A stretch of 64,000 bases of DNA from Natrinema hispanicum (GTDB taxonomy: Archaea; Halobacteriota; Halobacteria; Halobacteriales; Natrialbaceae), in contig NZ_SHMP01000009.1 in the NCBI RefSeq assembly GCF_004217335.1, forward strand, positions 62,001-126,000. The letters are read 5' to 3'. The notes under the pieces were generated by a model. It saw nothing but the letters and a program-made list of their open reading frames with translations. It was not told the DNA's origin and did no database searches. Both the position numbers and the translations under genes were made by a program. Each line of letters opens with the position of its first letter. Positions within the stretch are counted from its first letter, which is position 1. This document shows positions 17,053 to 24,784 of this stretch, piece by piece.

Positions 17053-17613
17053 ATGAGTACAGACCGACCGCCCGAGAGCGACCCGCATCGAGATCGACCA
17101 ATAGGCGAATACACGATCGACCGTGACCGAAGCTATCCAGGAGACGTTGCCCGACTGAACGGACACGAACTCGTCGCGATCGATGAATGGCTGCCGGGCA
17201 CAGAGCCAACACCGTACGAACTCAATCTCACCGATGGCTACGAATATCGAACACGCTACTGGCGCTGCAGGAAGTGTGACCAAGAGCGCAACCATCGCGA
17301 CGAGTTCACCACCCCCTGCGACAACCCCAAACCACCGACCGCACTCGAGGCAGGTGGCTACTCGATCGACGACCCACGAACGCGCCGTGCACTGAACGAA
17401 CAACTGGACGTCTGCTTTGCGACACTGGGCCCGGTCTACGAGGTCGAGAGTGAGAGCGGAAACACCTACGAGGTCGATATCGAGGCAACGACGTGTACGT
17501 GCCCCGATTTCAAGCAGCGCCAGCCAGACAACGGCTGCAAGCATCTTCGCCGTGTCGACCTTGAGATCCGCACTGGACTTGTCCCTGCGCCGGATGGCAC
17601 GTTCAACCGCTAA
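17053..17613 (+). CDS. SWIM zinc-finger protein
   Basis: A 186-residue protein with a possible N-terminal zinc site (CRKCDQERNHRDEF then C) around 75-95 and a C-terminal SWIM finger, CTCPDFKQRQPDNGCKHL (CxCx(n)CxH), around 150-170. SWIM fingers bind DNA or proteins and occur in transposase- and recombination-linked proteins. It leads the module: hairpin, 25-aa frame, 54-aa zinc finger, about 61-aa gene, all codirectional and mostly overlapping. A broken inverted copy lies at 9986-10270. Target unknown. Confidence 0.85.
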   Translation: MSTDRPPESDPHRDRPIGEYTIDRDRSYPGDVARLNGHELVAIDEWLPGTEPTPYELNLTDGYEYRTRYWRCRKCDQERNHRDEFTTPCDNPKPPTALEAGGYSIDDPRTRRALNEQLDVCFATLGPVYEVESESGNTYEVDIEATTCTCPDFKQRQPDNGCKHLRRVDLEIRTGLVPAPDGTFNR

Positions 17614-17616
17614 CTG

Positions 17617-17637
17617 TCGAGTGATCTCGTCACTCGA
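17617..17637 (+). terminator. Conserved hairpin after the SWIM gene
   Basis: Starting four bases after the SWIM stop is TCGAGTGA-(5)-TCACTCGA, a perfect 8-bp stem. It is followed by a second potential stem in ACCCCCTGAAAGGGGT. The same first stem is preserved after the SWIM pseudogene near 9962-9984. It may be an intra-operon attenuator, processing site or partial terminator separating SWIM from the small genes. Confidence 0.55.
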
Positions 17638-17696
17638 GACGATTTGTACCCCCTGAAAGGGGTGCGGGGGATCGAAAGGGCCCACCGTAGCAACCC

Positions 17697-17774
17697 ATGA
17701 GACGACGAGAGACAGCAATCACATCGACAGACGTTGAGACGACTCAGCTCCTGAACCAAGGAATCACTAGATGA
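17697..17774 (+). CDS. 25-aa microprotein of the zinc-finger module (copy 1)
   Basis: Encodes MRRRETAITSTDVETTQLLN plus five residues. The other copy (9824-9901) has the same length, and the central TDVETTQ is unchanged; both end in an ATGA overlap with the 54-aa zinc-finger start. The N-terminus is basic, the middle polar, with no membrane helix. Coding status rests on conservation between only two copies. Confidence 0.55.
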   Translation: MRRRETAITSTDVETTQLLNQGITR

Positions 17775-17935
17775 CTGACCGCGACGAGTGCCGAATGCCG
17801 ACGTGTTCGGAACCTGCTCGCGATCGTGTAGGATATGCTGGTCGGTTCTGTTCAGACAGGTGTGAGGTCCGCTACGAGCACCTCCAAGCGGACGCTCGAG
17901 ATGCCGCAGTAGATGAGTCAGAGGATCGGTACTGA
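17771..17935 (+). CDS. Small zinc-finger protein (54 aa, copy 1)
   Basis: 54 residues with two cysteine pairs, CRMPTC and FCSDRC, spaced about 15 residues apart: a compact zinc knuckle followed by a helix (EVRYEHLQADARDAA) and an acidic tail. Its start overlaps the 25-aa frame (ATGA) and its stop overlaps the next start (TGATG). Small zinc-finger proteins of this size are common in haloarchaea and several affect gene expression or surface attachment; no specific role can be assigned. Confidence 0.75.
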   Translation: MTDRDECRMPTCSEPARDRVGYAGRFCSDRCEVRYEHLQADARDAAVDESEDRY

Positions 17936-18219
17936 TGCTCGAGCAAATCAATCACCGTGGCAAGCGGTTCACGATCGGTGGCGAGGACGGTATCGATGAT
18001 GTCGCTCGTGACCGTTATCAGCGAGCAGAAATGCTCGAACGACAGACTCAGCGAGAGAGATCCGTGAGCTCGAGCAACGCTTCCAAGAACATCGGCCTCC
18101 AGTATTTCCGGCGTCGGCAAAACGCAGACGACGGAGGTGCACCCGTAGATGTGCGCTTGAATCGCGGGACGTTGAAAGTGAGCGGAGAGTACGACCTTCC
18201 CGTCTCATCCGAGGCGTAG
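17935..18219 (+). pseudogene. 61-aa module protein frameshifted and fused to a TnpB tail
   Basis: The first 42 residues match the intact copy at 9478-9663 (MLEQINHRGKRFTIGGEDG ... LERQTQRE). A 2-bp insertion (GAGAGAGATCC versus GAGAGATCC) then changes the frame, and after SVSSSNAS the chain continues as KNIGLQYFRRRQNADDGG, the C-terminal region of an IS1341-type TnpB. The result is an open 94-codon chimera, unlikely to be functional in its original role. Confidence 0.7.
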
Positions 18220-18300
18220 AACGGGAGTCCACGCGAAAGCCCTCCCCTCAACGAGCGAGCGGGACGATTAACCCCGAGCGAAGTAGGGGAGGGTAGTTCA
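18078..18300 (+). mobile_element. IS1341-type relic: TnpB C-terminus and right end
   Basis: Encodes the end of a TnpB protein (SKNIGLQYFRRRQNADDGG to the stop at 18219), then the characteristic right end with CCTCCCCTCAACGAGCG and a complementary AGGGGAGGG near 18286-18294. In IS605-family elements this region encodes the guide (omega) RNA end. Everything upstream in tnpB is missing. Confidence 0.65.
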
Positions 18301-18861
18301 CCCCACGTTTCCGACGTATCAAGACAAGAATTGAGCAGTTGTCTTTGAGAGGGGAAGAAGGACCCACCCCCCACGTTTCCGTCGTTTCTCCAAGAAACCA
18401 TGGGAAGGGTTCGGCTGCACAATTATAACATCGCTCAAGGTAGTTGAAATATACTGTTGTCTAGCTCCACTGCACCCTAGATTGAAGTAGACTACTTGAG
18501 AATAGTCCATTGACTGTACTTCGTTTACCGACGAAACAACTTAACTTCGTTTCGTCGGTTGAAATTGAGGTCTGCTTATAACCCTCCAGCTAACTGCTAT
18601 ACTGATGTAGACTGGCTCTTACAGCTGAATTGATTCTTTGGACGATCTCTTCAACTGGACCCGTTCTCTTTCTCTAAGTTACGACGGAAACGTGGGGTGT
18701 GTGGGTAAAATATTGTGGCGATCTTATCGCTTCTACTTGCCGAATACTTCCTTTATTCCGTCTTACGTCGGAAACTCGGTTATCGTATCAAATACTCTAT
18801 TTTCCACTTTTAGGCTCTGAATCGCATGAAGAATCGAGAATAACGTCGGAAACGTGGGGTG
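18296..18861. repeat. ORB repeats upstream of the second Orc/Cdc6 gene
   Basis: Classical haloarchaeal origin-recognition boxes, core ACGACGGAAACGTGGGGTG. Inverted copies are at 18296-18317 and 18364-18385, forward copies at 18679-18700 and 18841-18861, with a weaker one near 18762-18779. The DNA between the inverted and forward sets (about 18420-18680) is AT-rich and gene-free, a good candidate for duplex opening. Confidence 0.88.
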
Positions 18862-18899
18862 GTTGTGTCCACTAGTTTTATACTCTCACCGCCCACATC

Positions 18900-20144
18900 A
18901 TGACATATCAGATGACACCCGAGTCTCCGTCCGGTTCCGTTGACGATCCACTTTTCGAAGCAGGACACCGGATCTTTTCGAATAAGGATCTCCTGAAAAT
19001 CGGCCACGTTCCAGAAGCTGACCGAATCGTTGGTCGGGATGAGGAAATCTCAAAGCTAGCGAAACGTCTCAACGGTGCTGTCCACGGATATTCCCCTGAA
19101 AACGTAATTATCTACGGAAAGACTGGGACAGGAAAGTCACTGGTTTCGAGACATGTCTGCCAACGTGCTCAAAATGCAGCTCAGGAAGGTGTCTCGATCG
19201 GAATCGCGTATCTTGATTGCGCGGAAGACAATACGGAGACACAAGCTATCTCTTCTCTCGCCGCAAAACTAAATGACGAAGATGTGACGGCTATAACGGT
19301 CCCCCACACTGGACTCAGCACGTCAAAATACTATAAGCTCCTCTGGGAGATACTCGACGCGCAGTTCGATTCGGTAATCATCATCCTCGACGAGATCGAT
19401 TTGATGAACGACGATAGCCTGTTGATGAAGCTTTCGCGAGCCGAAGAGGCGGGGAAAATCGATTGTAGCATCGGTATTATTGCTATCAGTAACAAGATCC
19501 AGTACGTCGACAACACGAACGAACGCGTCAAAAGTAGCTTCCAGCATAAGGAACTGTTCTTTAAACCTTATGACGCGAACCAGCTCCGGGAGATCATGCA
19601 TAATCGAGCAGACGCCTTCCAAGATGGCGTTCTTTCCGACGATGTTATTCCTCTTTCTGCCGCGTTTGCCGCTCAAGAACACGGCGATGCTCGAAAAGCG
19701 ATCGATATTCTCCGTCATGCAGGCGAGGTTGCCTACGAGGATGATGCCGAGAAAGTGCGGGAGGAGCACGTCCGCCAAGCCCAACAGCATGCTGAAAAAG
19801 ACCGCTTCCGGGAACTCGTCAACGGTGCGCCTACACAGGCGAAAGCAGCACTACTCGCACTCACTGAACTCAGCGTAAATTCCGATGACGATGCCTTCCT
19901 TACGAGCCGCGTTTATGATCAGTACGAACAGATCTGCGAGTACCTTGACATGGACGTTCTTTCCGTTCGACGATTTCGAGATATTCTGAAGGAACAAGCA
20001 TTCCTCGGTGTCGTCGAAATCGAGAAAATCAACAAGGGTAGTGCGGGCGGTATCCATCTTCAGAACCGACTGATCGAAGATCCTCAAGTTGTCCGCGAAA
20101 CCATTTTGGAAGATACTCGAATGCAAAATTGGAATGATGGGTGA
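18900..20144 (+). CDS. Orc1/Cdc6-family replication initiator (second origin)
   Basis: A 414-residue AAA+ protein with Walker A GKTGTGKSLVSRH, Walker B IIILDEIDLM, a sensor region IGIIAISNK and a C-terminal winged helix (about 310-410). It differs clearly from the initiator at 6976. It lies between ORB clusters on both sides, the normal arrangement of an autonomous haloarchaeal origin, and the repeat type matches the canonical ORB, unlike the first origin. Its start is 39 bp after the last upstream ORB, so self-regulation is likely. Confidence 0.93.
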   Translation: MTYQMTPESPSGSVDDPLFEAGHRIFSNKDLLKIGHVPEADRIVGRDEEISKLAKRLNGAVHGYSPENVIIYGKTGTGKSLVSRHVCQRAQNAAQEGVSIGIAYLDCAEDNTETQAISSLAAKLNDEDVTAITVPHTGLSTSKYYKLLWEILDAQFDSVIIILDEIDLMNDDSLLMKLSRAEEAGKIDCSIGIIAISNKIQYVDNTNERVKSSFQHKELFFKPYDANQLREIMHNRADAFQDGVLSDDVIPLSAAFAAQEHGDARKAIDILRHAGEVAYEDDAEKVREEHVRQAQQHAEKDRFRELVNGAPTQAKAALLALTELSVNSDDDAFLTSRVYDQYEQICEYLDMDVLSVRRFRDILKEQAFLGVVEIEKINKGSAGGIHLQNRLIEDPQVVRETILEDTRMQNWNDG

Positions 20145-20166
20145 AATATAACACACCTAACAGGAA

Positions 20167-20415
20167 TTTACGACGGAAATTTGGGGTGGAGTTACGGAAA
20201 CGACGGAAACGAGGGGTGGGTAATTACGACGGAAACACGGGGTATGTGAAGAATATTTCAACCACGTCGGAAACGACGGAAGTCTGGGGTGGGGCTATGG
20301 AAATGAGGTGATGGAAATTACGACGGAAACATGGGGCGTATCGAGAAGAGTTCAATTACGACGGAAACGATGGAAGTCCGGGGTGGGGATACGGAAACGA
20401 CGGAAACGAAGGGGG
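20167..20415 (+). repeat. ORB repeat cluster downstream of the second Orc/Cdc6 gene
   Basis: About seven tandem ORB-like units, nearly all in the forward orientation, start at about 20167, 20199, 20224, 20264, 20318, 20355 and 20393. The shared core is ACGACGGAAAC-(3)-GGGGT with small changes. The dense array is longer than the two to four boxes usual for an origin and may raise initiator affinity or titrate it for copy control. Confidence 0.88.
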
Positions 20416-20424
20416 TCAACTACC

Positions 20425-20909
20425 TCTCCCCACTTGCTCGGGCCTTGCGCCTGCTCGCTTCAGTCAAAGCAGTTCCAGAGTCAGGAGAGTTCAGCCTGGC
20501 GAAGAACTCAGTATTCGAGTTGCAGTGGGGATTACGATGTCCGTTAGGTGAACTACCCCGCCCTACTCTCTCCCTCCGATCGCTCCTTGAGGGCGGGGGC
20601 TTGGCACCCTCACCGCCACAGCTAAAATAGCGTCACCCCAGATGTCAAGTGAAATTCAACCGGCCTGCAAGACCTAAAATTTGAATTACAATCCAGAATT
20701 ATCTAGTACTGAGAACCCACTGCGAATACTGTTTCTACCTAGAACACACAAAACGTTGTTTTTAATATACCAATGTAGAAAGAAAATACTTCTCGAAACC
20801 GGCATATATTTGAGATTCCTCCAGACAGAACCCTTATCGCCTAATTATGGGAATTTACACTCGACACCTGGGGTGTGGATGCTCTCTATGATCCAATTTG
20901 CAACAAGTG
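20425..20909. other. Gene-free spacer with an IS-end-like remnant
   Basis: No gene supported. At 20549-20605 the stretch GTGAACTACCCCGCCCT and TTGAGGGCGGGG forms a long stem resembling the right end of IS1341-type elements (compare 18236-18300). From 20650 to 20890 the DNA becomes AT-rich, leading into the 13-bp repeat array. Confidence 0.45.
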
Positions 20910-20961
20910 TCTGTAATAGATATCTGTTACAGATTTCTGTAACAGACATCTATTCCACAAG
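20910..20961. repeat. 13-bp repeat array A (TCTGT phase), distal to the par operon
   Basis: TCTGT recurs exactly every 13 bp at 20910, 20923 and 20936, with TCTAT at 20949. The units resemble TCTGTTACAGATT, so each also carries a partial inverted ACAGA. The same period occurs in arrays B and C on the other side of the ParA operon. Likely binding sites for the segregation protein, a centromere candidate. Confidence 0.8.
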
Positions 20962-21017
20962 GCAGCACAGATTTCCGGTGTGCGAACGAGGGAGAGAATT
21001 CGTATACGGTCTGGAAT

Positions 21018-21500
21018 TCAATCGATCAAGCCAAACCCTTCCTCACGCATGAGCTCAGCGACACCCTCTGGGTTCTCAAACGCGAACTTCAGGGCGAATT
21101 CTCGAGCGTCAGTTTTTGAGACTTCTTCAGTTCCGAGTTCATCAGCGAGTTGACTGCGGAATGCGGACTCCTGACTATGAACTGCCTTACGAAGGTGAAC
21201 TTCGATTCGTTCATCGCGTTCGTCACCGACATTGCTTCGACGGACAAAATAGGGGAACTGCTCCCGATCGCCTTCGTTGTTTTCAGCCTCTCCCTCACTG
21301 CTATCCTCGTCGGGATCGTCCGCGCTCTCCACCTGCGGCTCTGGTTCTGCTGGTGGCGAATTGGTCACTGGACGATCCGATTCTGAGTCGGTGTCCTGTA
21401 TCGGTTCGTCTTGAGCCTCGGTCTCACTCTCAGTGTCTTCGTCATCACTGTCTGCTCCCGGCCCAAAGTCGAGGTTTCCAGATCCTCGTTTCATGGGCAT
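21018..21500 (-). CDS. Acidic partner of ParA (putative centromere-binding protein)
   Basis: A 160-residue protein: a short basic start (MPMKRGSGN), a very acidic, probably disordered region (about 15-85), then a basic/helical C-terminal domain (RIEVHLRKAVHSQESAFRSQ to the end) that could bind DNA as a small helix-turn-helix or ribbon-helix-helix. The start overlaps the parA stop (TGATG), the classic layout of a ParA-adaptor pair. No ParB-type nuclease or helix-turn-helix motif is obvious, so it is a ParB analogue by context only. Confidence 0.65.
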   Translation of the reverse strand: MPMKRGSGNLDFGPGADSDDEDTESETEAQDEPIQDTDSESDRPVTNSPPAEPEPQVESADDPDEDSSEGEAENNEGDREQFPYFVRRSNVGDERDERIEVHLRKAVHSQESAFRSQLADELGTEEVSKTDAREFALKFAFENPEGVAELMREEGFGLID

Positions 21501-22489
21501 CAGGCCGTCACCTCACGCTCGGTGTCTCCCACATCGAATCGCTCCTCGCCGTAGCCGTCGATCTCGAGGACGAGCTCGGTATCGACATCAATGTCGAACG
21601 TCTCGGTCGCGATGAACGCAGCGAGCGAGTAGAGATCACGTGCGGTCTCGAGCTCACGATCACGGACGCCACGCTGACCGGGTTCGCTGACCATCTCGCC
21701 GTCTTGTTCGAAGGTTTTCCAGCGTTCTTCGAGCACTTTGAACGCGGACCCACGGGCTTCCCACATCGTGTCCATGAGACTCTCGCGATTGGGGATCGAG
21801 ACGGGTGTTGGGTAGTACTCATTGTTTTCGAACTGCTTGGTGTACTGCTGGTGGGCGTTCGTCTGCCCGACACCAGAGGGAACGACACACGAGAGGCCAA
21901 CCTCGATATCCAGATGCTGCTCCATGTTCGTCACGAGCTCCTCGAGCCCCCCGAGACTGAGGTTACCCTTTCCGGCGGGTTTGACCGGCGCAACCAGTGT
22001 TCGCATAGCGTAGATGGCGTTGTATAGCAGGTCCTCAGCACGGGCGTTCGGGTCGATCAAGACGGCATCGTACCGTTCGTGGAGTTGTTCTTTGTCCCAG
22101 AGCAGGTCGTACAGGAGCTCGTACCGGGGGAACTCCTCTCGGCTCATATTCTTCATGCCCGTCTCGTAGTCGATCTTCTGCTCGAGGTTCGACGTGAAGT
22201 CGCCGAGCATGTCATGACTTGGAATCACGTCGACGCCTTCCTCAGATGTCTCGATGAGATCCTCGAAGGGCCCATCAGGCATCTCGAGGATGTGCTTAAC
22301 GATGTTGTCTGCATCGGGATCACTTCGGAACTCACCGACGTCGAATAGGCTTGTAAGATTCCCCTCTTGGGGATCCAGATCGATCACACAGACGTCGAGA
22401 CCCATGCGCTCGAGGGCAACTGCAAGGTTTGCGGTGGTGGTGGTCTTGAACGTGCCGCCCGATTCCGAGTAGACGACTGCTGTTATCAT
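21500..22489 (-). CDS. parA: ParA/Soj-like segregation ATPase
   Basis: A 329-residue ATPase starting MITAVVYSESGGTFKTTTTA. The deviant Walker A loop has SGGTFKTTT; the P-loop lysine is present but the usual signature lysine before the glycine pair is serine. Walker A' is in CVIDLDPQEGNLTS, and the switch regions fit plasmid ParA. It forms a two-gene operon with the acidic partner downstream. Three 13-bp repeat arrays flank the operon, so it probably ensures plasmid inheritance. An upstream in-frame start at 22582 is less likely because it runs into array B. Confidence 0.88.
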   Translation of the reverse strand: MITAVVYSESGGTFKTTTTANLAVALERMGLDVCVIDLDPQEGNLTSLFDVGEFRSDPDADNIVKHILEMPDGPFEDLIETSEEGVDVIPSHDMLGDFTSNLEQKIDYETGMKNMSREEFPRYELLYDLLWDKEQLHERYDAVLIDPNARAEDLLYNAIYAMRTLVAPVKPAGKGNLSLGGLEELVTNMEQHLDIEVGLSCVVPSGVGQTNAHQQYTKQFENNEYYPTPVSIPNRESLMDTMWEARGSAFKVLEERWKTFEQDGEMVSEPGQRGVRDRELETARDLYSLAAFIATETFDIDVDTELVLEIDGYGEERFDVGDTEREVTA

Positions 22490-22558
22490 AGAAGTCAATA
22501 CAGTCACTACATACATAAATTTGTGGCAGACATACGGTACTGACTTCCAGTACAGATA

Positions 22559-22636
22559 TCTGTAACAGACTTCTGTTCTCAATGTCTGTTCTCAATATCT
22601 GTTTTATCTGTCTGTATTATCTATCTGTAATCGAGC
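22559..22636. repeat. 13-bp repeat array B, at the parA promoter
   Basis: TCTGT at 22559, 22572, 22585, 22598, 22611 and 22624, six units with exact 13-bp spacing. It begins about 70 bp upstream of the parA start, so the binding protein could both pair plasmids and repress parA. Units include TCTGTAACAGACT and twice TCTGTTCTCAAT. Confidence 0.85.
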
Positions 22637-22734
22637 CCTCTTGCGGTTTTACGGTGGATGACATCCGAAGGATACCGGCTTCGGTGGGTGTTTGTAGCAG
22701 TCGGAGGCCAATCTCTGACCAGCCTGTATAGGTG

Positions 22735-22799
22735 TCTGTAATAACTATCTGTCACAGAAATCTGTACCGGATGTCTGTACCACACGTCAGTGACGGATA
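22735..22799. repeat. 13-bp repeat array C
   Basis: TCTGT at 22735, 22748, 22761 and 22774, then TCAGT at 22787: five units with the same 13-bp period, about 110 bp from array B. The gene-free DNA between B and C (22640-22734) and beyond to 23116 holds no gene I can support. Confidence 0.82.
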
Positions 22800-23116
22800 T
22801 TTGGGATGTTGATATACTTCTGCGGCTGGGCTGAGGGATCTCCGGTCAGGATGTTGGCTATTCCTTACTAGAGAGCAGGCGCAAAGCCTCGGCATTCACG
22901 TTGAACTTGACCTCACGAAAAAACGTGATCAGGATAAACTGATACTAGCTAACAGTTAAAAACAAATATGATATTACACCTGTCTTTGTCATCTGGCAAT
23001 CTCGGTTTAGAGACTCAGTCAAAGAAGACCGTGATGGGGGTGTGCATCAACTGTTCGTCTACCAGGATACCGAGGACAAAGAGAAACGGACATGCCTCGA
23101 GCGCGGATCGCGCCGA

Positions 23117-23467
23117 CTACTCCTCGTAGGCGAGGTTCATGATCCACTGCGAGAAGGAGTCGCTATTGGGATCAATCTCTTCTTCGCCGACAAACGGCGA
23201 GAGCATATCGCCGGCCATCAGCAGTCTGAAATCGAGGCCTCGTGCGGTCGGCGAGATGAAGTAGGTGTTGTGGCCCTTGTAAACGGTTTCCTCGCGGTTG
23301 ATCAGTTCCTTTTCAACGAGCGATTCGACGATCCGGCTGCCCTTGCGCGAGGAGAACTCCAGTTCCTTCCAGAAATCGCTCTGGTGGATGCCGCCAGACT
23401 CGCGGATGAGCTCGAGGCCGGCGTGCTCATCCTCGTTGAGTTCGGCTTCGGCCGTGGAACTGCTCAT
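23117..23467 (-). CDS. Winged-helix transcriptional regulator (MarR-like, haloarchaeal)
   Basis: About 116 residues from the ATG at 23467 (MSSSTAEAELNEDEHAGLEL). The core is a winged helix: helices EHAGLELIRESGG and HQSDFWKELEFSSRKGSRIV, then wing strands around NREETVYKGHNTYFISPT. This is the compact haloarchaeal MarR/DUF7343-like type, a DNA-binding regulator. It is a single gene; the target could be its own promoter or the nearby plasmid genes. Confidence 0.8.
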   Translation of the reverse strand: MSSSTAEAELNEDEHAGLELIRESGGIHQSDFWKELEFSSRKGSRIVESLVEKELINREETVYKGHNTYFISPTARGLDFRLLMAGDMLSPFVGEEEIDPNSDSFSQWIMNLAYEE

Positions 23468-23766
23468 GGTGGCCACCTCACCGTGTGTACTGCTATAGGC
23501 AGGAGTGCATCCATACTACATTCAAGACAAGGAGGACCGTTAAAAAACGTCTTTCGTCGACTGTCGATTCGACCGCGGTGCCACTCTCGAGTCTCTCGCC
23601 GTCCTGCTAGATGCAGTACACGCCAGCTAGCGTCAAGATCTTACAACACGGAGTCATGCTCGAGTGGACTATCTGAGTCTCATAACAATCGCCTATGGCA
23701 GACGTGGCATGGGTGATCCGCCGTGAGTCCAGTAGATACATCCCGTCACTCTGCGAGAATCGTCCT

Positions 23767-24204
23767 ATGCGGATCGATACTGCAGAGCTACGAAAGGGTC
23801 TGAGCAAGACGCGCCGATTCGTGCTCGCACACCACCTTCCGTCTGAATTCTATCGGTGTTATTCACCTTCTGTCTTCGGTCACCGTGTTCACATCTGCGC
23901 GCGGTGTCTGGGCATCTATCCAGGGATCGCCATGGGATTTCTCTCGTATGGCATCATGTTTCGAGGCACCGATGCGCTTCTCGCTGTTGGGTTGCTGCCT
24001 GTTCCCTCGTTTGTCGACTGGGCAGTTACGACGTTCCGCGACCGGCGGGGCTATAATATCGTTCGAACTGTAACCGGTGCGTTACTCGGCTCTGGATACG
24101 GACTTGGACTCGCGTTGTTGCTGTTCGAATCTTCGCTTACCGTTCTCGGTATTGGTCTCGTATATGGTATCCTCGCTTTCAGTTCGATCTTATCTTCGTG
24201 GTGA
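23767..24204 (+). CDS. DUF2085 family membrane protein
   Basis: About 145 residues from the ATG at 23767 (MRIDTAELRKGLSKTR); an earlier in-frame ATG at 23695 would add 24 residues of unlike character. The family signature is clear: AHHLPSEFYRCYSP followed by HICARCLGIYPG, with cysteines likely binding metal at the membrane surface. About four transmembrane helices follow. Function unknown. Confidence 0.8.
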   Translation: MRIDTAELRKGLSKTRRFVLAHHLPSEFYRCYSPSVFGHRVHICARCLGIYPGIAMGFLSYGIMFRGTDALLAVGLLPVPSFVDWAVTTFRDRRGYNIVRTVTGALLGSGYGLGLALLLFESSLTVLGIGLVYGILAFSSILSSW

Positions 24205-24263
24205 TGCGAGTCCGAACGATCAGGTACTTATGTCGAGTCTGAGAAGAAGTCAGTCCTCACTAC

Positions 24264-24698
24264 ATGAAGTACTGTATTAATTGTGGCGAGCAGATCGCCG
24301 ACGATGCAGAGGTGTGTACCAACTGCGGGGTCAATCAAACCATATCTCTCGAGGGAAGTTACGACGAGCGGGCTGAAAACGAGAAGTACTGTGTCGAGTG
24401 CGGGACCCTGATAACCAAGCAGGCGGAAATCTGTCCGGACTGTGGTGTTCGACAGCCTTCCGTGCAGGGATCGACAGATTCAGACAAGATCGCGGCCGGC
24501 GTTCTGGCGCTACTGCTTGGCGGCTTGGGGGCACATAAATTCTACCAGGGGAACATGAAACTCGGCGTACTCTACCTCTGTTTCTTCTGGACGGGTATCC
24601 CCGCAGTGCTTGGCCTGGTTGAGGGAATTCTGATGCTGATCGCCGACGATACCGAGTACGAGGAAAAGTACGCCGACGGTAGTCTCCTTGGGCGATAA
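24264..24698 (+). CDS. Double zinc-ribbon TM2-domain membrane protein
   Basis: A 144-residue protein with two zinc ribbons (YCINCGEQIADDAEVCTNCG and YCVECGTLITKQAEICPDCG) and then a TM2 domain (LLGGLGAHKFYQGNMKLGVL plus a second helix). TM2 proteins are small two-span membrane proteins of unclear function. It converges on the HtpX-like gene with the dispersed hairpin between the two 3' ends. Confidence 0.9.
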   Translation: MKYCINCGEQIADDAEVCTNCGVNQTISLEGSYDERAENEKYCVECGTLITKQAEICPDCGVRQPSVQGSTDSDKIAAGVLALLLGGLGAHKFYQGNMKLGVLYLCFFWTGIPAVLGLVEGILMLIADDTEYEEKYADGSLLGR

Positions 24699-24759
24699 TA
24701 CCGTCCCGAACACGGAAGACTGTAAGTCCTTCTTCTCTACAGGCAGAGCAGGCCGAGTG

Positions 24760-24780
24760 CCTCGGGGCGTAACCTCGAGG
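24760..24780. repeat. Dispersed 21-bp hairpin, copy 2, between convergent genes
   Basis: CCTCGGGG-CGTAA-CCTCGAGG, one mismatch in the stem, within a roughly 50-bp unit (CTACAGGCAGAGCAGGCCGA before, CGGTTCACT after) shared with 41417 and 54574. It fills the 86-bp gap between the TM2 and HtpX gene ends and abuts the HtpX stop, so it can act as a two-way terminator. Confidence 0.82.
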
Positions 24781-24784
24781 CGGT

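Noticed and set aside
20167..20415. ORB cluster as a possible CRISPR or tandem coding repeat
   Set aside because: Unit spacing is irregular (25-54 bp) and each unit carries the GGAAAC-GGGG origin box next to an Orc gene.
20910..22799. Regularly spaced repeats as a possible CRISPR array
   Set aside because: The period is only 13 bp with no spacers of 30-40 bp and no cas genes; the pattern fits protein-binding iterons beside parA.
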